NCBI GenBank assembly: GCA_030549495.1
Contig: JAUIRK010000987.1
Location: 372,001-436,000 of the forward strand
Direction: 5' to 3'
Length of the DNA stretch: 64,000 nucleotides
Source: Nectonema munidae
Taxonomy: Eukaryota; Nematomorpha; Nectonematoida; Nectonematidae
In this document: piece by piece, positions 23,748-37,300 of the stretch
How positions within the stretch are numbered: position 1 is the stretch's first letter
Layout: every line of letters starts with the position of its first letter
Notes under the pieces: generated by a model
What the model was told of the DNA's origin: nothing
What the model saw: the letters and a program-made list of their open reading frames with translations, nothing else
Database searches by the model: none
Made by a program: the position numbers and the translations under genes

Positions 23748-24217
23748 CACTGGTTCCCAACCTTTATCTGTGTGATAGGTACTTTAAGGTTATGAAGGAC
23801 AAAACTAACATCATAAAATTTTATATTCACAGCATTATGAATTTTAAAACGTTACATTTATTATAACAGCCACTTCTGGAATAATATTCTGTCATATTCT
23901 TTAAAATATAAGTTAAAGTTATATATTTTTTTTGTGAAATGGTAAATTAATTTTAATTGGAGCCTTGGACTTGAATCATGTTGCTAAGATTCTTTATTCA
24001 TAGTTCAGTCTTGAAAAGTGCTACCCTTAAATCTTGTTTCGGTTGACTAGCTGACTTGCTTGCACTCTGGGCAGTAGCTCTCGACAAGCCTTCTTTCTGT
24101 TGATATGCATTATTGTGATACCTCCCTTTTTCCTGAAGGCCACCTCATTTATCTGAGAGCCAGATGAAGTCATCAAAAGAGCCATATCTGGCTCGCGAGC
24201 CATAGATTCCCGACTAT
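23748..24217 (-). mobile_element. hAT remnant related to the GTF2IRD2-like element
   Basis: The right part (about 24039-24217) is homologous to the right end of the elements at 40475 and 49095. It has CTATCTGGCTCGCGAGCCATAG just inside the end, and a stretch that on the minus strand corresponds to the transposase N-terminal region. The left end CACTGGTTCCCAACCTTTATCTG has the TGGTTCCCAACC shape of a hAT terminus but does not mirror the right end well. No 8-bp duplication is visible, so it may be a chimera or a decayed copy. Confidence 0.55.
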
Positions 24218-24712
24218 GCTCTAGTATAAAACACGCCGTGCTATTAAAACTCGGATCGTGAGACGTTTTAAATTTCTTGTAAGAAAAAGTAAGGAGGAAA
24301 GAAATAATTACTTTTATTGAAGAGAAATCAACTATTTAGTAAAAATTTTATTTTTCACATTTATATATACCATCTATTTAATCTAACTTATGAATCATGT
24401 ACGATTCTACTTCAAAAATGTAAGAAAGAGCACTTCGTGCCTGGCTTCCATTCGTGTTTACAGAGCTCTGTGAATCCGTACTTTCAAATTTGTTGCAAAT
24501 TAAAACAAAGCAACGTAGCAGATTGTATGTTGAAAATCAACCACATTCATCCCACCAATACACTCAAATGGACTGCAATTTATAATACCGTGTTTTTAAT
24601 TAACCCTCTTTATTCTTTACATCAAAACTGGATATGCCATGCGTAAGATAGCGCCAACATTCGATTTATTACTTTCATAATGAAAGATTATGCTTTATAT
24701 AAAATATTTTAG

Positions 24713-25320
24713 GTATGTTGAATTAGGCTTTCTTGATAGCTCGAAGAATGACTATGATGTTAGCCAAGTATATTTAATTTTTTCTTTTTATACGCATCTA
24801 ATCCTCGATCTTTTAGTTTTTTATTCACAAAGTTTTTGGTTATAGAGGAGTTCTCACTTACAGCTGGCACACCACGATAAATCATAAAAAAGTTGTCAAC
24901 CTTGCAAGGTTTTTGTAGAAATGTATATCGTTTTTCCACCTTTTTCTTTTTAGCGATTTGTCAGAAACAACAAACTTCATGCACAAAGGCAGAAAGATAA
25001 AGTCAACGCCCAATAATTGCATTTACTACCAGTGTTTAGTTGATTCACGCGACAAGACTTCAAATGTAATCTTCTGTATTTGCTCTTCGATCAACCTACC
25101 ATCTTTTCGTTTAAGCTCGTTGAAAGCATTGGTTTTAGTGCTCACGATGTTCCAGGTAGACTAATCTTACTTTTAAAACCTTTTATTTAATTGTCTTGCT
25201 ATTTAGGGATTGATTATGTCTCTAATTCAGATATCATTCCTTTTTCTTCCACACTTAAAGACAATCCTCATATTAATCATCCTCTTTTTACTCAATTCTT
25301 TCAATTCAATCCTTCTTCTC
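24713..25320 (+). CDS. POLDIP2: POLDIP2 exon cluster 1 (YccV-like domain)
   Basis: Five exons are separated by introns of only 49, 45, 50 and 51 bp. The first enters with one base completing a codon (an upstream exon is needed) and reads YVELGFLDSSKNDYDVSQ. The second gives FFIHKVFGYRGVLTYSWHTT, the near-invariant opening of the YccV-like domain. The third gives HKGRKIKSTPNNCIYYQCLV and ends in the DSRDKTSN block. A 40-nt exon (LVESIGFSAHDVP) joins in phase 1 to GIDYVSNSDIIPFSSTL. The last exon ends at 25320 with a donor C|GTATCA, phase 1, matching the two-base entry of the exon at 32578. Confidence 0.88.
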
Positions 25321-28300
25321 GTATCACATTTCTCTAAATATTTATATCAATGCATTCATCATTCATACCTTTAAATTTGCGAGGAAGGGAAAATTTATTT
25401 TTATAATATCTATGTCTTAATAATTTTATCAAAGATATTTAATGCGAGAGGGTAGGTTGGTGTACATTACAGCGATTTCCAAACTGGGAGGAGCGAGGTG
25501 CTAAATATTTAACAGAAGTGTATTATTAAAACTAGCTTGAAGCGATCTCATCCATTTATTGCAATTTAAAAAACATGTGTTTTAGATGCCTGTGTGTGTG
25601 TAATCATTTTTGGTCATTGATTGATAAAGTAAATATTTTGTCTGTTTATTTAAGTTTCAACATTTGCAATTTATGATTATAACAATACTTGAAATTCCAC
25701 GTGATTCAAATCTGATTGAAAAACTCAAAACAACAATCATATCGAATAGTAAACATTCACTTGGCCTAGAAGTTCATTTAGCTGAGCAAGAAAGCAAGCT
25801 TTAATTTTGCTTTTATTTATGAAAAATTTTACAAAAGAAATCCATTTTTTAAACAATTTTATATTTTTATTTTAACGAAATAATAATTTAATCTTAGTAT
25901 CTTTAGAATAATGGATAAATTTTTGTGTGGTTTTAAAAGAAAATCTACTAATATTGAAAATGCTGAAGATAATACAGGTGAAAATAATGGAAAGAACTGT
26001 AATACGACTCCGATGATAAGAAAATACGATTCATCTGATTTATTGTTAGGATTTAGAAGTATCGTTATAGATGGCTTGGAGAAACCACCGTGTTTGCTAT
26101 GTACGGGCTGCAGATAGTGTGAGACCTTGCAAATTAATGCTACACTTTGAAACTATGCATTCTAAATATGTTAGTAAGCCCAATCAATTTTTCCAAAATA
26201 AATTTTATGAGTTTAATAAACAAAAGCAAGCATTCAAAAAAGTAGTTTCTGTTCCATCAAATGCCTTGCTAGCTTCATATCAAGTTTCTTACAGAATCGC
26301 TAGATGTAAAAAACAGACAATAGGAGAAACACTAGTTTTGCCTGCAGCTATTGATATTGTTGAAACAATGTTCGGTAAATCAAATGCAAAACATTTAGGA
26401 CAAATACCGCTTGCTGATAATACACTCAGCAGAAGAATAGCTGATATTTCTGAAGATCTTTGTAATCAGTTAATTTCTAGACTGCGTACTTCAAAATTTG
26501 CCATACCGGTCGATGATGCTACTGACATAGCTAAAGAAGCTCATTTAATTGCATATGCTCGATATATTGCAACAAATGCTATAATAAAAGATACATTGCT
26601 TTGCAAACCTATTTTTGAAAAAACCACAGCTAAAGAAATTTTTAGTGTAATTGATACTTATTTTGATGAAAATGACATAACGTGGAAGAATGCATAGGAC
26701 TTTGTACTGATGGCGTACACTCATGTCAGTACACTAAGTTGGTCTTAGAGTATCGAAGCACCTAAAATTATCTGGACGCAGTGCATGTTTCACAGGCAGC
26801 TCTAGCGTCAAAAAATATGAGCGTACCATTTTTACAAAAGTTAAACAGTTATAAACTACATTAAGAATAGTCCTAGCCAGATCGTTTGAGAGGCTGTGAT
26901 GATGATATGATTAAACCTCGCTTACATAATATTGTGAAGTGCGCATCTCACGCAAAAGTCATTCAAAGGGCGTTTGATCTCAAAGAAGAAATTGCAACAT
27001 TTGTTGACGAAAATCACAAGGAAGAAGCAAGTTTGTTTCGAAATGACAACTTTATTGTTAAACTGACATATTTGTTTGAGATTATTGGAAAACTAGGTGT
27101 TTTGAATAAATCGATAAGGACCTCAAATGCATTATCGCGTTCAGATCGACAAAGCATACATAAAAAAGTGGAGCTATGGAAAATAAATTTACAGGCGGAT
27201 CAATTTGAAGTTTCCATTTTTGAGTAATTTCTGTTCCAGTGAAGAAAATAAAAATCTATTTATTGAACACATGGATGGTTTGTTATTGCATTTTTCTAAT
27301 TATTTTAAAGATCTTGATTTCAAAAAGTTCACATGGGTAGAGAATCGATTTATCTGATGAATTTAGTATTGTAATTTTTAATAGGAAAGCTAATCTTGTT
27401 ATACTTTATTGAAACATAAATTTCAGAGTGAATCCCTTGTTAGATTTCTAATTGAAGAATATAATGCTTTATCAACAAAAGCAATTCAAGTGTTGTTGCC
27501 ATTTGTAACATCATATTTATGCGAAAGTAGATTTTCTGCATTAGCTGCAATGAAATCTAAATCCTGTGCCCGTTTAGTAGTAGTAAAAGAGCTAAGAGTA
27601 GCGCTGTCTTCAATGACGCCTAACATTTATTTAAAATCAATTTTCTAAAAAACAATGTTTAAATAAATTTTTTCTTCATTTTTATTTCTTTATTTATACA
27701 AAAAAAAAGTAAAATAAAACTAGGAGTTCATTTGGAAAAATCCTTTACTTCTTCAATCCTATAAATCTATTATAACTTTATAAAATATGAGAAAAAGACG
27801 AAAATGAAATAATTTGAAGAATTTTTTAAGAAGTGTTTATACATAAAAAAATTCAGAAATAAAACATGTAAGAAAAAATAGAAAATAAATAAATAAAAAT
27901 AGTATTTGATTGTCATGAAATAAGGGGAGTCTATAAAATATTAGCAAATATAGGGGAAGCACCAACATTCAAATGTTTTAAAGGGGAGTCCTAATAACAT
28001 AAATTATGGAAACCACTGTTGTACAATTTGCTCATTAACATCTATTAATTGAAAATTTGCTCGTGCCCATTTGAACTTGCTCTCTAGTAATTATGTGAGG
28101 TTTCCTTGCAATTTTTATTTTGAAAACCATTCTACTACACTAAATCCAAATCAGTTAAAAACTAAAAGTTAGAAACTATTTTTTAATTTTAATATATAAA
28201 TTATAGATATATTCATAATACAAAAATATTTGTGTGTGTATCGCTGTCTGCATTGCGTGTCTTTATATGTATGCAGGAGGGCCTATGAGAGCGGGCTACA

Positions 28301-31300
28301 ACAAGTCAATTGTTGCGTAGAGCTACGGATTGGCCCATAAATGAAGAACCACTTGCTTGCTTGTAAGTGAGCTTAACTCGAATACAATAGATGTAGATTA
28401 TTATTGTCTTTGTCAGGTGTGACGGGTGCTTTTTAGGATTCATGAAGTTTAGCTGCCAATCATCGTTTCATTTTGTATTCTCTTTGAATAAGTGCTTGCT
28501 AAATTGTTGAGGGCTCTAGTTCATATATCTTCGATTTTTGTTAAAATTAACTCTAGGCCCTAAAAATTTTATTTAAGGTAAAATCAAGCAATATATAAAA
28601 TTAGAACAATCACAATAGTTTATTTTAAATGAATATCAAAATATATTCACCATCAAATATACTAATGTGATATTTGTTGTTGTTTTCTTTCAATTATTTT
28701 ATCAAAATCAGGATCAATTGTTGATAGACATATTCTGAGGTCTACTCCTTTGTTTTGTTTTTAAAGCACACATATGTGCCTAAACCCTGATTCACAGAGA
28801 AACGATGTCGGAAATAAGAGTAACTTTTTTATTGCAATTTCAGAGAGGGCTGGATATTGTCCTTTTACATTTGCCCAGAATTTTACTACATTTTTTTCCT
28901 CTTGAAATATATCTTATATTCCCATCATTAGAAATTTCAAGCATTTGATCTTGAAGGTTCGTTAGGTTGCCACTTGTTTTATTGATGAATGGACTTCTAA
29001 TCCATTCATTTCCTCTTATCGGATCAGAAGCATCAGGGAAGTAATTACACATTGTTCCTTGAGACCTGAAAGATGCTGCTCAATTATTAAGACCATATTT
29101 TCTTTTTGAATCTTATTCTTGAAGTGTAGGAAGCATATAAAATAAGCCTTATTTTATTTTTCAAATCCATTTATCCAGTTTTTCTTTAAAAGCACTAATT
29201 TTGTCATACAAATTGAAAATTTTTACGTTCTTGCCCTGTAGAGATACATTTAATTCATTTAAAACTTCAAAAATATCGCAGAGATAAATTAAGTTTAACA
29301 CCGAATTTTCATCATCAAACTTTTGGGCTAATATTTCATGCTTATCTTTTAAAAAAGTTTGAACTTCATTTTTGAGTAAAAATAGTCGCTTCCATACTTT
29401 ACCTCTAGCCAACCATCTAACTTCAGTGTGTAATAAAAGTCTATTGAAATCAGCATTGTTATTTTCACATAAATTTTTGAAAATTCGACTGTTGAGTGGA
29501 TTACTCTTAATATAATAATTAACAATTTTTATTATTTCACCAAGAATTAGTTTCAGCATCACTTTGGTAGCTAAAGCTTCTCTGTGAATCATACAATGCG
29601 TAGACTCACAATTTAGGGCAATTTCTTCTAACCTTGTTATAAAGCCGCACTTTTTACCAGTCATAGCTCTGGCTTGTGAAATTCTTGGAATATATCAAAG
29701 CCTGTGCTATGAATCGGCAAAGATAAAGCACGGAGTAGATCCTCGCAAGCAGATTCTAAGTACAAGTATCTAACAAAATCCTTTTTTCTCAATGTCAAGA
29801 GACTCATCACTTTGCAAAGCATAATAAGGAGATGCAGCTAATTATGAAATTAGTTCTTCTTCTAAATTTTAATTCAATATCTTGTTTTCTTCTAGAAACT
29901 GTGTTGTCAGATAGAGGTATCTGATTCAAGATATTTATATTTTTTTCATTGAAAATGTGTTTCAATATTATTTCTGCGGCTGGAATAATCAAACTTTCAC
30001 TCTCTGTAAATGGTTTTTTAGATTTAGCTATCAAATGCGAAATCATATATGAGGCATTGAGGAAGTTATTTTTCGATTTGATAAAAATGTTGAGCTTTTT
30101 TTTTGCTTGTCAAATTCTCTTTTAATTTTTTCCCAATACTCCAAGGGCTTATTCTTCACTTCCAGTAAACATTTATTGCGATGGTTTTCCATCTTACTTG
30201 CCTCATTGATTGTGTTTTACAACATTTTAAGCAAAGTGGTATTGGATGTTCAGTAGTCCCAGCTTCTATGAAACCATTTTTCAAAAATTCATTCTTGTAC
30301 TTTTTTGTTGGCATTTTTACTGTTTTATGTTGTAAAATCCAAAATTAATTTTAATCTAAAAAAATTTAATTAGATTATAAAAAAAATGAAAATTTTTTCA
30401 AGAAATTAGAATTAATTCTAAAAAAGTATAATTAAATTTTAAAAGAATTAAAAAAAATCTCAATTATAAAATGATTCTCATACAAAAAATGTTTAAAATA
30501 GTGTGATACAATGACTTAATTTATGTGTTAAACGCATTAATAAATCAAAGAAATGAAAAAAGAAAAAATTGTAATAAATGAGCTAATGTTAATATTAATA
30601 ATTTCAAACGTAATTAGCGTAGCAAGGAACTTGAGTGCCTTGATTCTTGAAACCGCCTTGAAGAAACTTGATCGACAAAAAAATAGTTCTAAAATATTTC
30701 AATGTCGAAAATACTAGGAGTGAATGGGTTGTGTAAAACAAAAGTTTATAAAAGACAAAATTTCTAACGAAAAAAGTAAAAACAAATTTTTTGAATCAAA
30801 TAAATATTAATAACGTTTACTCTTAAAAATAGTGATTTTTCTTATTCAAAAGTTAAAGAACTTATTTATAATTCTTTTCAACATAAACTTATTGTTTTTG
30901 TTTTTGATTATGTGTATGACAAATAATATTTTTTTTACTTTTTATAAGACTTAAAACGAATTAAATATTAGCTATTTTAAAATTTCAATTTATAATTTTT
31001 GAAGACTGTTGAGAAGTAATAAAGCCCAAATAATTTTTTTTCTGGTTGAAGAAGCCTGCTAGTTGATTGATATAATGTAGCGAAAATAATCCCCTTGGGG
31101 AAACTGGTTTGGTCTCATGATCCTCAAGTAATTGGTTGGTGAGTGTGATGTAATTTAATGTGAATTCTTGGCGGTATATTTTTACGATATGATGCATTAA
31201 TGCTTATTCGCTGTAATTATTATTTTTCTTAAATCTGGGCCTTGAAATAAAATTATTTGGTCAAAGATAGTTTACGATATTCTTTCTTTTAGAAAAATTG

Positions 31301-34300
31301 ATAAACCAATTAAAGAGTCCAATTAGATAGGAATAAGGATTCCAATTCAGTCTAGGAGTAAAGAAGGATTTCAAGATTTTACCGATTTTGAAAATGAAAA
31401 GTTATGTCCATCAAAAAGAAAACGAAACAAGACTGCTACTTATAGTTTTCGAGAAGTTTATCAGCGAACTTTATTCAAAGTTAAATTAAGCTTATAAGCA
31501 AAATACCGTTAAGGAGTTTTAATCGTACATGGTTCTTTGAAAGCAAACATTGTCATCCTAATAACCTTGGTAAAAACATTCTCCAGTAGAACTCTAAAGG
31601 AGCACTGATCAAAATAATGAAGAATACATCAGAAGTACAAGAGTTTTAGAGGTATTCCTTTGATTTCTTAAAAACACAATCCCTTCAATTAGGTAAGATC
31701 TAACAAACTCTATTAAATACTCGAGAAAACAAAATACTCAAATGGGATGCAGAGTTAAAAAGGACCCTTAAAATTTTTTAATTTTAATAAAAATTTAAAA
31801 TTATTATTATTATTTTTTTTTTTAAACCTTTAATTTTTTTTTCATAAAGTACTCATTGGTGGTAATGATGTTATAGGATAGTCGATCGTTATTTCTGGAA
31901 ATGATCTATTCAATGCCTTTATAGGAGTTGTGATATCACAGTTGGAAACATTTGGGTAAAAAAGAATAAAGATTTGTTTTGGAGTGTGTTGTTGAAATAA
32001 AAGATTTTTGGGATTGGTGTTCAAGAATTCAAGAAGCGAATTCTAGGAATTGCATTTATTTTTTCTTTTTAAAATATTTTATTTTTTTATATAATTCTTT
32101 TTGATGGATTTGTAGATTTCCCAGTTGTGTTAACTTGTATTTTTTTTTAATATTTTTTTACAGCATATCTCAGTTTTTTTCTTAGTTGATGTAAAGTGGC
32201 ACACCAAAAAGATTTATTGTGCCTTGGAGAAAATAGTAGTCAGTGATAGCAGTAGAGAGACAAGTTGTAAGAATTTTTGTGTATTGGTTTATTTGGTAGG
32301 AGAATTTGAACTCCTTTTGCCCACTGAATCATTTACTTTTTGCGTTTATATAATCCGTAATTAAAATTCAATGAAGTAACTTCAGCACCATATTTATATT
32401 TACTAATAAAATTGTGTGTTCACTGAATTTTAGTTTTGGTTTTTTATATTCTTATTTTTCATTTAATTTGGGTTTTCTTCCTCTCTCTGTGTATTTAATG
32501 TTTATATGAACTATATGTTAACGTATCAAAAACATTCATGTTTTTAAATAATTAAGATTCTGGGTTTTCATCTACAGCAATTCTAAAGTCATGGCAAAAA
32601 ACAATGAGTAAATTTTTGAAATCAACTCAAATATTCGTTTCTGAACATGAAGGCATTCGTGTTAGCTTAATGCCTTTTTACATAGGAATTAAGGTATACT
32701 AAACGGTTTGTATTAAATATCACTTTAATAATAAATCAATAAATGTACTATTTTTTAGACTTCGAAACTTCTTTCACAGTATTGGGTACTTTCTCTTTTC
32801 AATTCATGTTTTTGCTTATCCTTGCAATTTGAACTTTAGTGGATGTATAAAATTAGATTGCAGAATCTTACAGACAAAAGTATTCAACTTAGGGAAAGAT
32901 ATTGGCGCATTATGAGTTCTGATGGGGAAATTGAGAATTTTTCTGGTCGAGGTGTTGTCGGACAAGTAATAATAGCTTATAATAATCTCTCAAAATTTTC
33001 AATGCTTTTGTTTTTTTTTGTTTATTATATTACAAAAGGTCGCCACCTAAAGAGTGTTAAATCATGATGTCCAAACTCCAAAGTAGGATCCAATGTTATA
33101 ACGAGGAGGGCACATCCTCCAAAATTTTTAGTGGGCGTTGGGGCAAAACTTTTTTCATAATTTCCAATTTTTATTATAAAAGTCTAATGAACATACCACT
33201 ATTGTTACCGGACATTACACATGCACAGCTTCTAATCCCAGCATAAGTGCAGGGATTTTATCAAATATTCCTGCTCAAGAAAAGAAAAAATTCGCTTTTA
33301 CATGATAGAGTGCTTAACATAACGAAATTAAATTGATACGTCTTCACGTCCTCTATTGTTTTTACATTCGTATATTAGGATTGAGTACATTACGGTGTCA
33401 AATCTCAAATCACCTGAATAAAGCCTTCGGCTAGAACTCCTATGAATTCTTCACACGATCCTGAAGACAATTAAAGCTTTGTACAAATTCTTGTATTTCT
33501 TTGAAAGCAGGATTTATAGTTAACACCATCTTGATAAACGCATCCCATTCACCATTTCGATCATTTTGTATCATTTCATCACCACACGTTTCATTTTGCT
33601 CGCGATAGAGCTCTTCATTTTAAAAAAAATTTAATATTGTAAGAAAATTTTCTAATTGTTACCGTTTTTGACAAAATAGACTGTAAATCAGGATCTAAAA
33701 TTGAATTAATGGGAGAAGTTATGCCTGCTTTTATTTGTTTGCAACTTTCCCATTGATTCATGGAGAGACAGATAATTTACATTTTTCTTGGCATGAAATA
33801 AAACATTTATCCTTTATTATTGCTTTTCTCAAGTTATTGAAAGCGAAAGTGATGAATCTCTTTTTAGGTGTCGATATTCTAGTACTGAAACAACTTCATC
33901 TACTTTTTTGACGGCAATTTTTTAAGAATTTAAATATGCATAATTTCATTCTGTCGAATTTTTATTTTCGAGAAAAAATATTTCTATAGCAAAAAAGTCT
34001 TTAAAGTATTAGAATACTTTTGCTACTATATTTCCCTGATCAATGATTCTCTTGTGTATATCAACAGATAACAGATGATATATTTCTAAATTTGCCACAC
34101 ATATCCTTAGGGTTTTATTATTTTATTAAGTAAAAAGTTAACTAATTAAAGATAAAAAGTTCAGTCTGAACCAGAAAATAAATTCATTATCCAAGGTCGA
34201 TTTATTACTAATTACAAAGAAAGACACGAGGCTAAAAGATTTTTCTCAACCTCTCCTCTCTCCAATTTGTCATGAGACCTGGTTCATATCAAATAAATTA

Positions 34301-37300
34301 TTTAAGTGGATTGCTTACTCTGTACTGAGACACTTTCCCGCTTAAAATTGAATTTTAAAATTTATATTAATATTTGAATTTTTTGCCTAAAATGTTACCA
34401 TCCATATTACTAACATGGAAAAGCAAGTAATCTTCTTATATAATTTCATATTTAATAAAAGAAATTGAAAATACATTTAAGACTTGAGTTTAGAAATTGA
34501 GAAGTATGAAGACGTGGATTTAAATTTAGCCTTTTTAAGTAGAAATTGAAAGTCTAAAATGATTCAAAAAAATTGCTGTAAATCTCATTAACTTTTCCAC
34601 TGTCTAAATGATAAGCTATATTTACGTGAAAATGAAATTGTACAAAAAATAATGCAAAAGCAAATTTAACTATAAAAAGTTAACCTATTAGATCTCAAGA
34701 ACAGTAGGCAATAATCAAGTTATAAACGATGCCTAGGATATTATTTATTGTACTAGCCAATATTACATCATCATCCAGTAGAAATGGTCCATTAGTTAAA
34801 ATGACAAATGGCTTAAGGAATAAAATTTTGATCATTTACCCACTTTTAAAAAAAGTTTGAAGGAAAGCCAACTGTTAACAACACAAGCAATACTTATCAT
34901 ACATCTTCTAAATCCGCCCTTCAGACACACACACATCAAGTATAAACGTAAACAAAAAGAAGCATAAAAAGCAGTTTTATGAGAAACTTGTGCGAACCTA
35001 ATTTTTTATGAGAATCCAAAAATTACAAGGCTGTTGTAAACATAGCGAAGAATTTGACGAAAGGGAGTCAAAAAATGCAAAAAAAAGTCAAAAAGGCATG
35101 GCAGGTTGGTTGAGATGATGGACTCAGCACGGAAGCCTCTGGATTTGAGAGGCAAAGGCTTTCTCAAGAGGTTCAGACCACCCGCCTTTGTTGTTTGATG
35201 TGATGAAAAACGTATTACGTGCAAATGATATTTTTGTTGAAAATATTTTCTCAACATTTAAAAAAAGTTGATTCTCGATTACAACAAGACCTGTAGGTAA
35301 ATGTGTGGGTTATTGGTGATCTGAAATATTTTCACAAAGTTTAGAGTTAAAATAAAGAAACTCATTTGTTAGAAACACTGAAGCTAAATCAAATTTGTAA
35401 GAAATTTACTGTGAAGAAGGGCAAAGAGAAACAACCAATGAATAAGCTAAATCGTATGTCGGAGACCCTTGAACTTAGTAGACGATCTAATTTAGAAAAG
35501 AACAACATGTTTTATAGAAAACAATAGTGATATTTTGATCCGTCAAATCGTCATTATTTGATATTTCTCGTGTTGATGAAGCCCTAAAGAAGTATACGTC
35601 AAATTCTTAGTAATAATCATTCAGACTGCTCGAACAAATCGTTCATATCTAAGCCATGGTGTCCGCAAACTTTTAATTGCAAAACTAACTGGCAAACGCA
35701 TTGCGCCTACCAATCTCATAATACCATTGATCTCATATGCTTTTGAAACTCGATTTAACTGAAATTCAATATCTTTTCAAAATGCATGCAAAGAAATGTT
35801 AGTTATAAATAATGCAGCTAATTCTATTTTTCCTTGAAAAGCCTACTCACTGACGCTGTTTCTTTCCATCTTAATCTTTTAATTACCGCGACATTAGATA
35901 AAGTTTAAAAAGGGTCTACTTATAAATTCTCAAAATAAGAAGTCATATTCAAGAGTCTCTTGGTTTAGATTGGGCGTGGTAGGGGGTTAATTAATTTAAA
36001 ATATCATGACTTGTACTCCTTAACAAGGAACTGATTAAAGAAATGAGATCATACAAACAAAAAGTGAATATTTGTTCGCGTTCCATATGTTGCCGACTCC
36101 TCGTCTATGTAATACAATTGAGTAAAGTGATAAGCTGATCTTAAAAATATGGAAGATTGAGAGAGTTCCTCATCTTTACGGAAAACTGATTGTCCTAAAG
36201 ATTCTTAAACCTAGGCTCTAATGTGTTTTGAAAAATGAAGCAAATCATCCAAATTTATTAAAAAAATAATAAAGTCAGAAACATCAGGCAATTTATTTTT
36301 CTGAAGCGAAAATCGACGCGTAGAAATTTTTTCAAGTATGAATTGTCAGCGCGCGACGTATTCTCCAAATTAACGGCACGTACAAATCAGGAATAATGCT
36401 AAATCTGATCAATAAATTGGACTGTCTTTTTAACTCCAACTATTTTGCTACTTGTTATCACTTACACAATGCGAATCATATGTGGTTTTTACGAGCTGTT
36501 TTATTTTTCTAACACTTATAACTATTTTAAATAAATTTCAATATTTTAGGATTATGCTTTTCACATGATAAATGCTTCCTTCTCTTCGCACATTAGTTAT
36601 TTATTCTTAAACTATGTCTTCATATTTTGCTCAATTAAAAAATGTCAGAATAACTTAAAACACATCTTAAAATTATATAATTTTGATACGTTTTATTCAG
36701 GGCTTCGCAGCCGGAGCTGGAAATATTGAAAAATGGCTCATGTGCCCTGCTTCAGGCAACTTAAATATTTAGTAGTTTAGGAGAATATTTAGTCTAAACT
36801 CAAAACTGTACCCTTTCACGACCAATGCGTTAAAAGAATAAAAATAGTTACCTATTAATATTTAACGTTGCGAAAGCGCAACATAATAAATCGTGAGCAT
36901 TTTTGTCTAACATTGCATTTTTGCAAGCAACCAAAAAATTGGAAAATTTTGAAACTTAAAAACGCGGTTATTTTTTCCAATAGGAAAAGTTGTAAAAACT
37001 TTAGGCTTTCATCATGAATGAACAATTTCTGAAATAAAGTTGGGGATATTAGAGTTGAATATTAATTTTTTACAATGGGCAGTTTTTTTATTTGAACATT
37101 TAAATTTGTGAAAGTTTTATTATTTTTTCATTGCTTAGTATCAATTGTATGCATATAGTATAATAGTTAGATAATTATATAATCTTTATCAAAAGTATGC
37201 ATGCATATAGTAAAAGAGTTAGATAGTTCTAGATAATCTTTTTTCTAGATTTATTTGTTGCATAGTAGCTACAATAATTTTTTGTTGAATATAAAGTTAA

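Noticed and set aside
24317-24646. A 109-codon plus-strand frame just upstream of POLDIP2, considered as its N-terminal exon
   Set aside because: It shows no mitochondrial targeting character or POLDIP2 motif, and no donor in the needed phase could be identified with confidence.
25462-28026. Clean 8-bp duplication around the first ZBED5-like element
   Set aside because: The flanking 8-mers (GTACATTA, TTGTACAA) share only GTACA out of register, so I do not claim a duplication.
35094-35180. Functional tRNA gene
   Set aside because: No cloverleaf with paired acceptor ends could be drawn, and the same head sits inside transposons, so a SINE is more likely.
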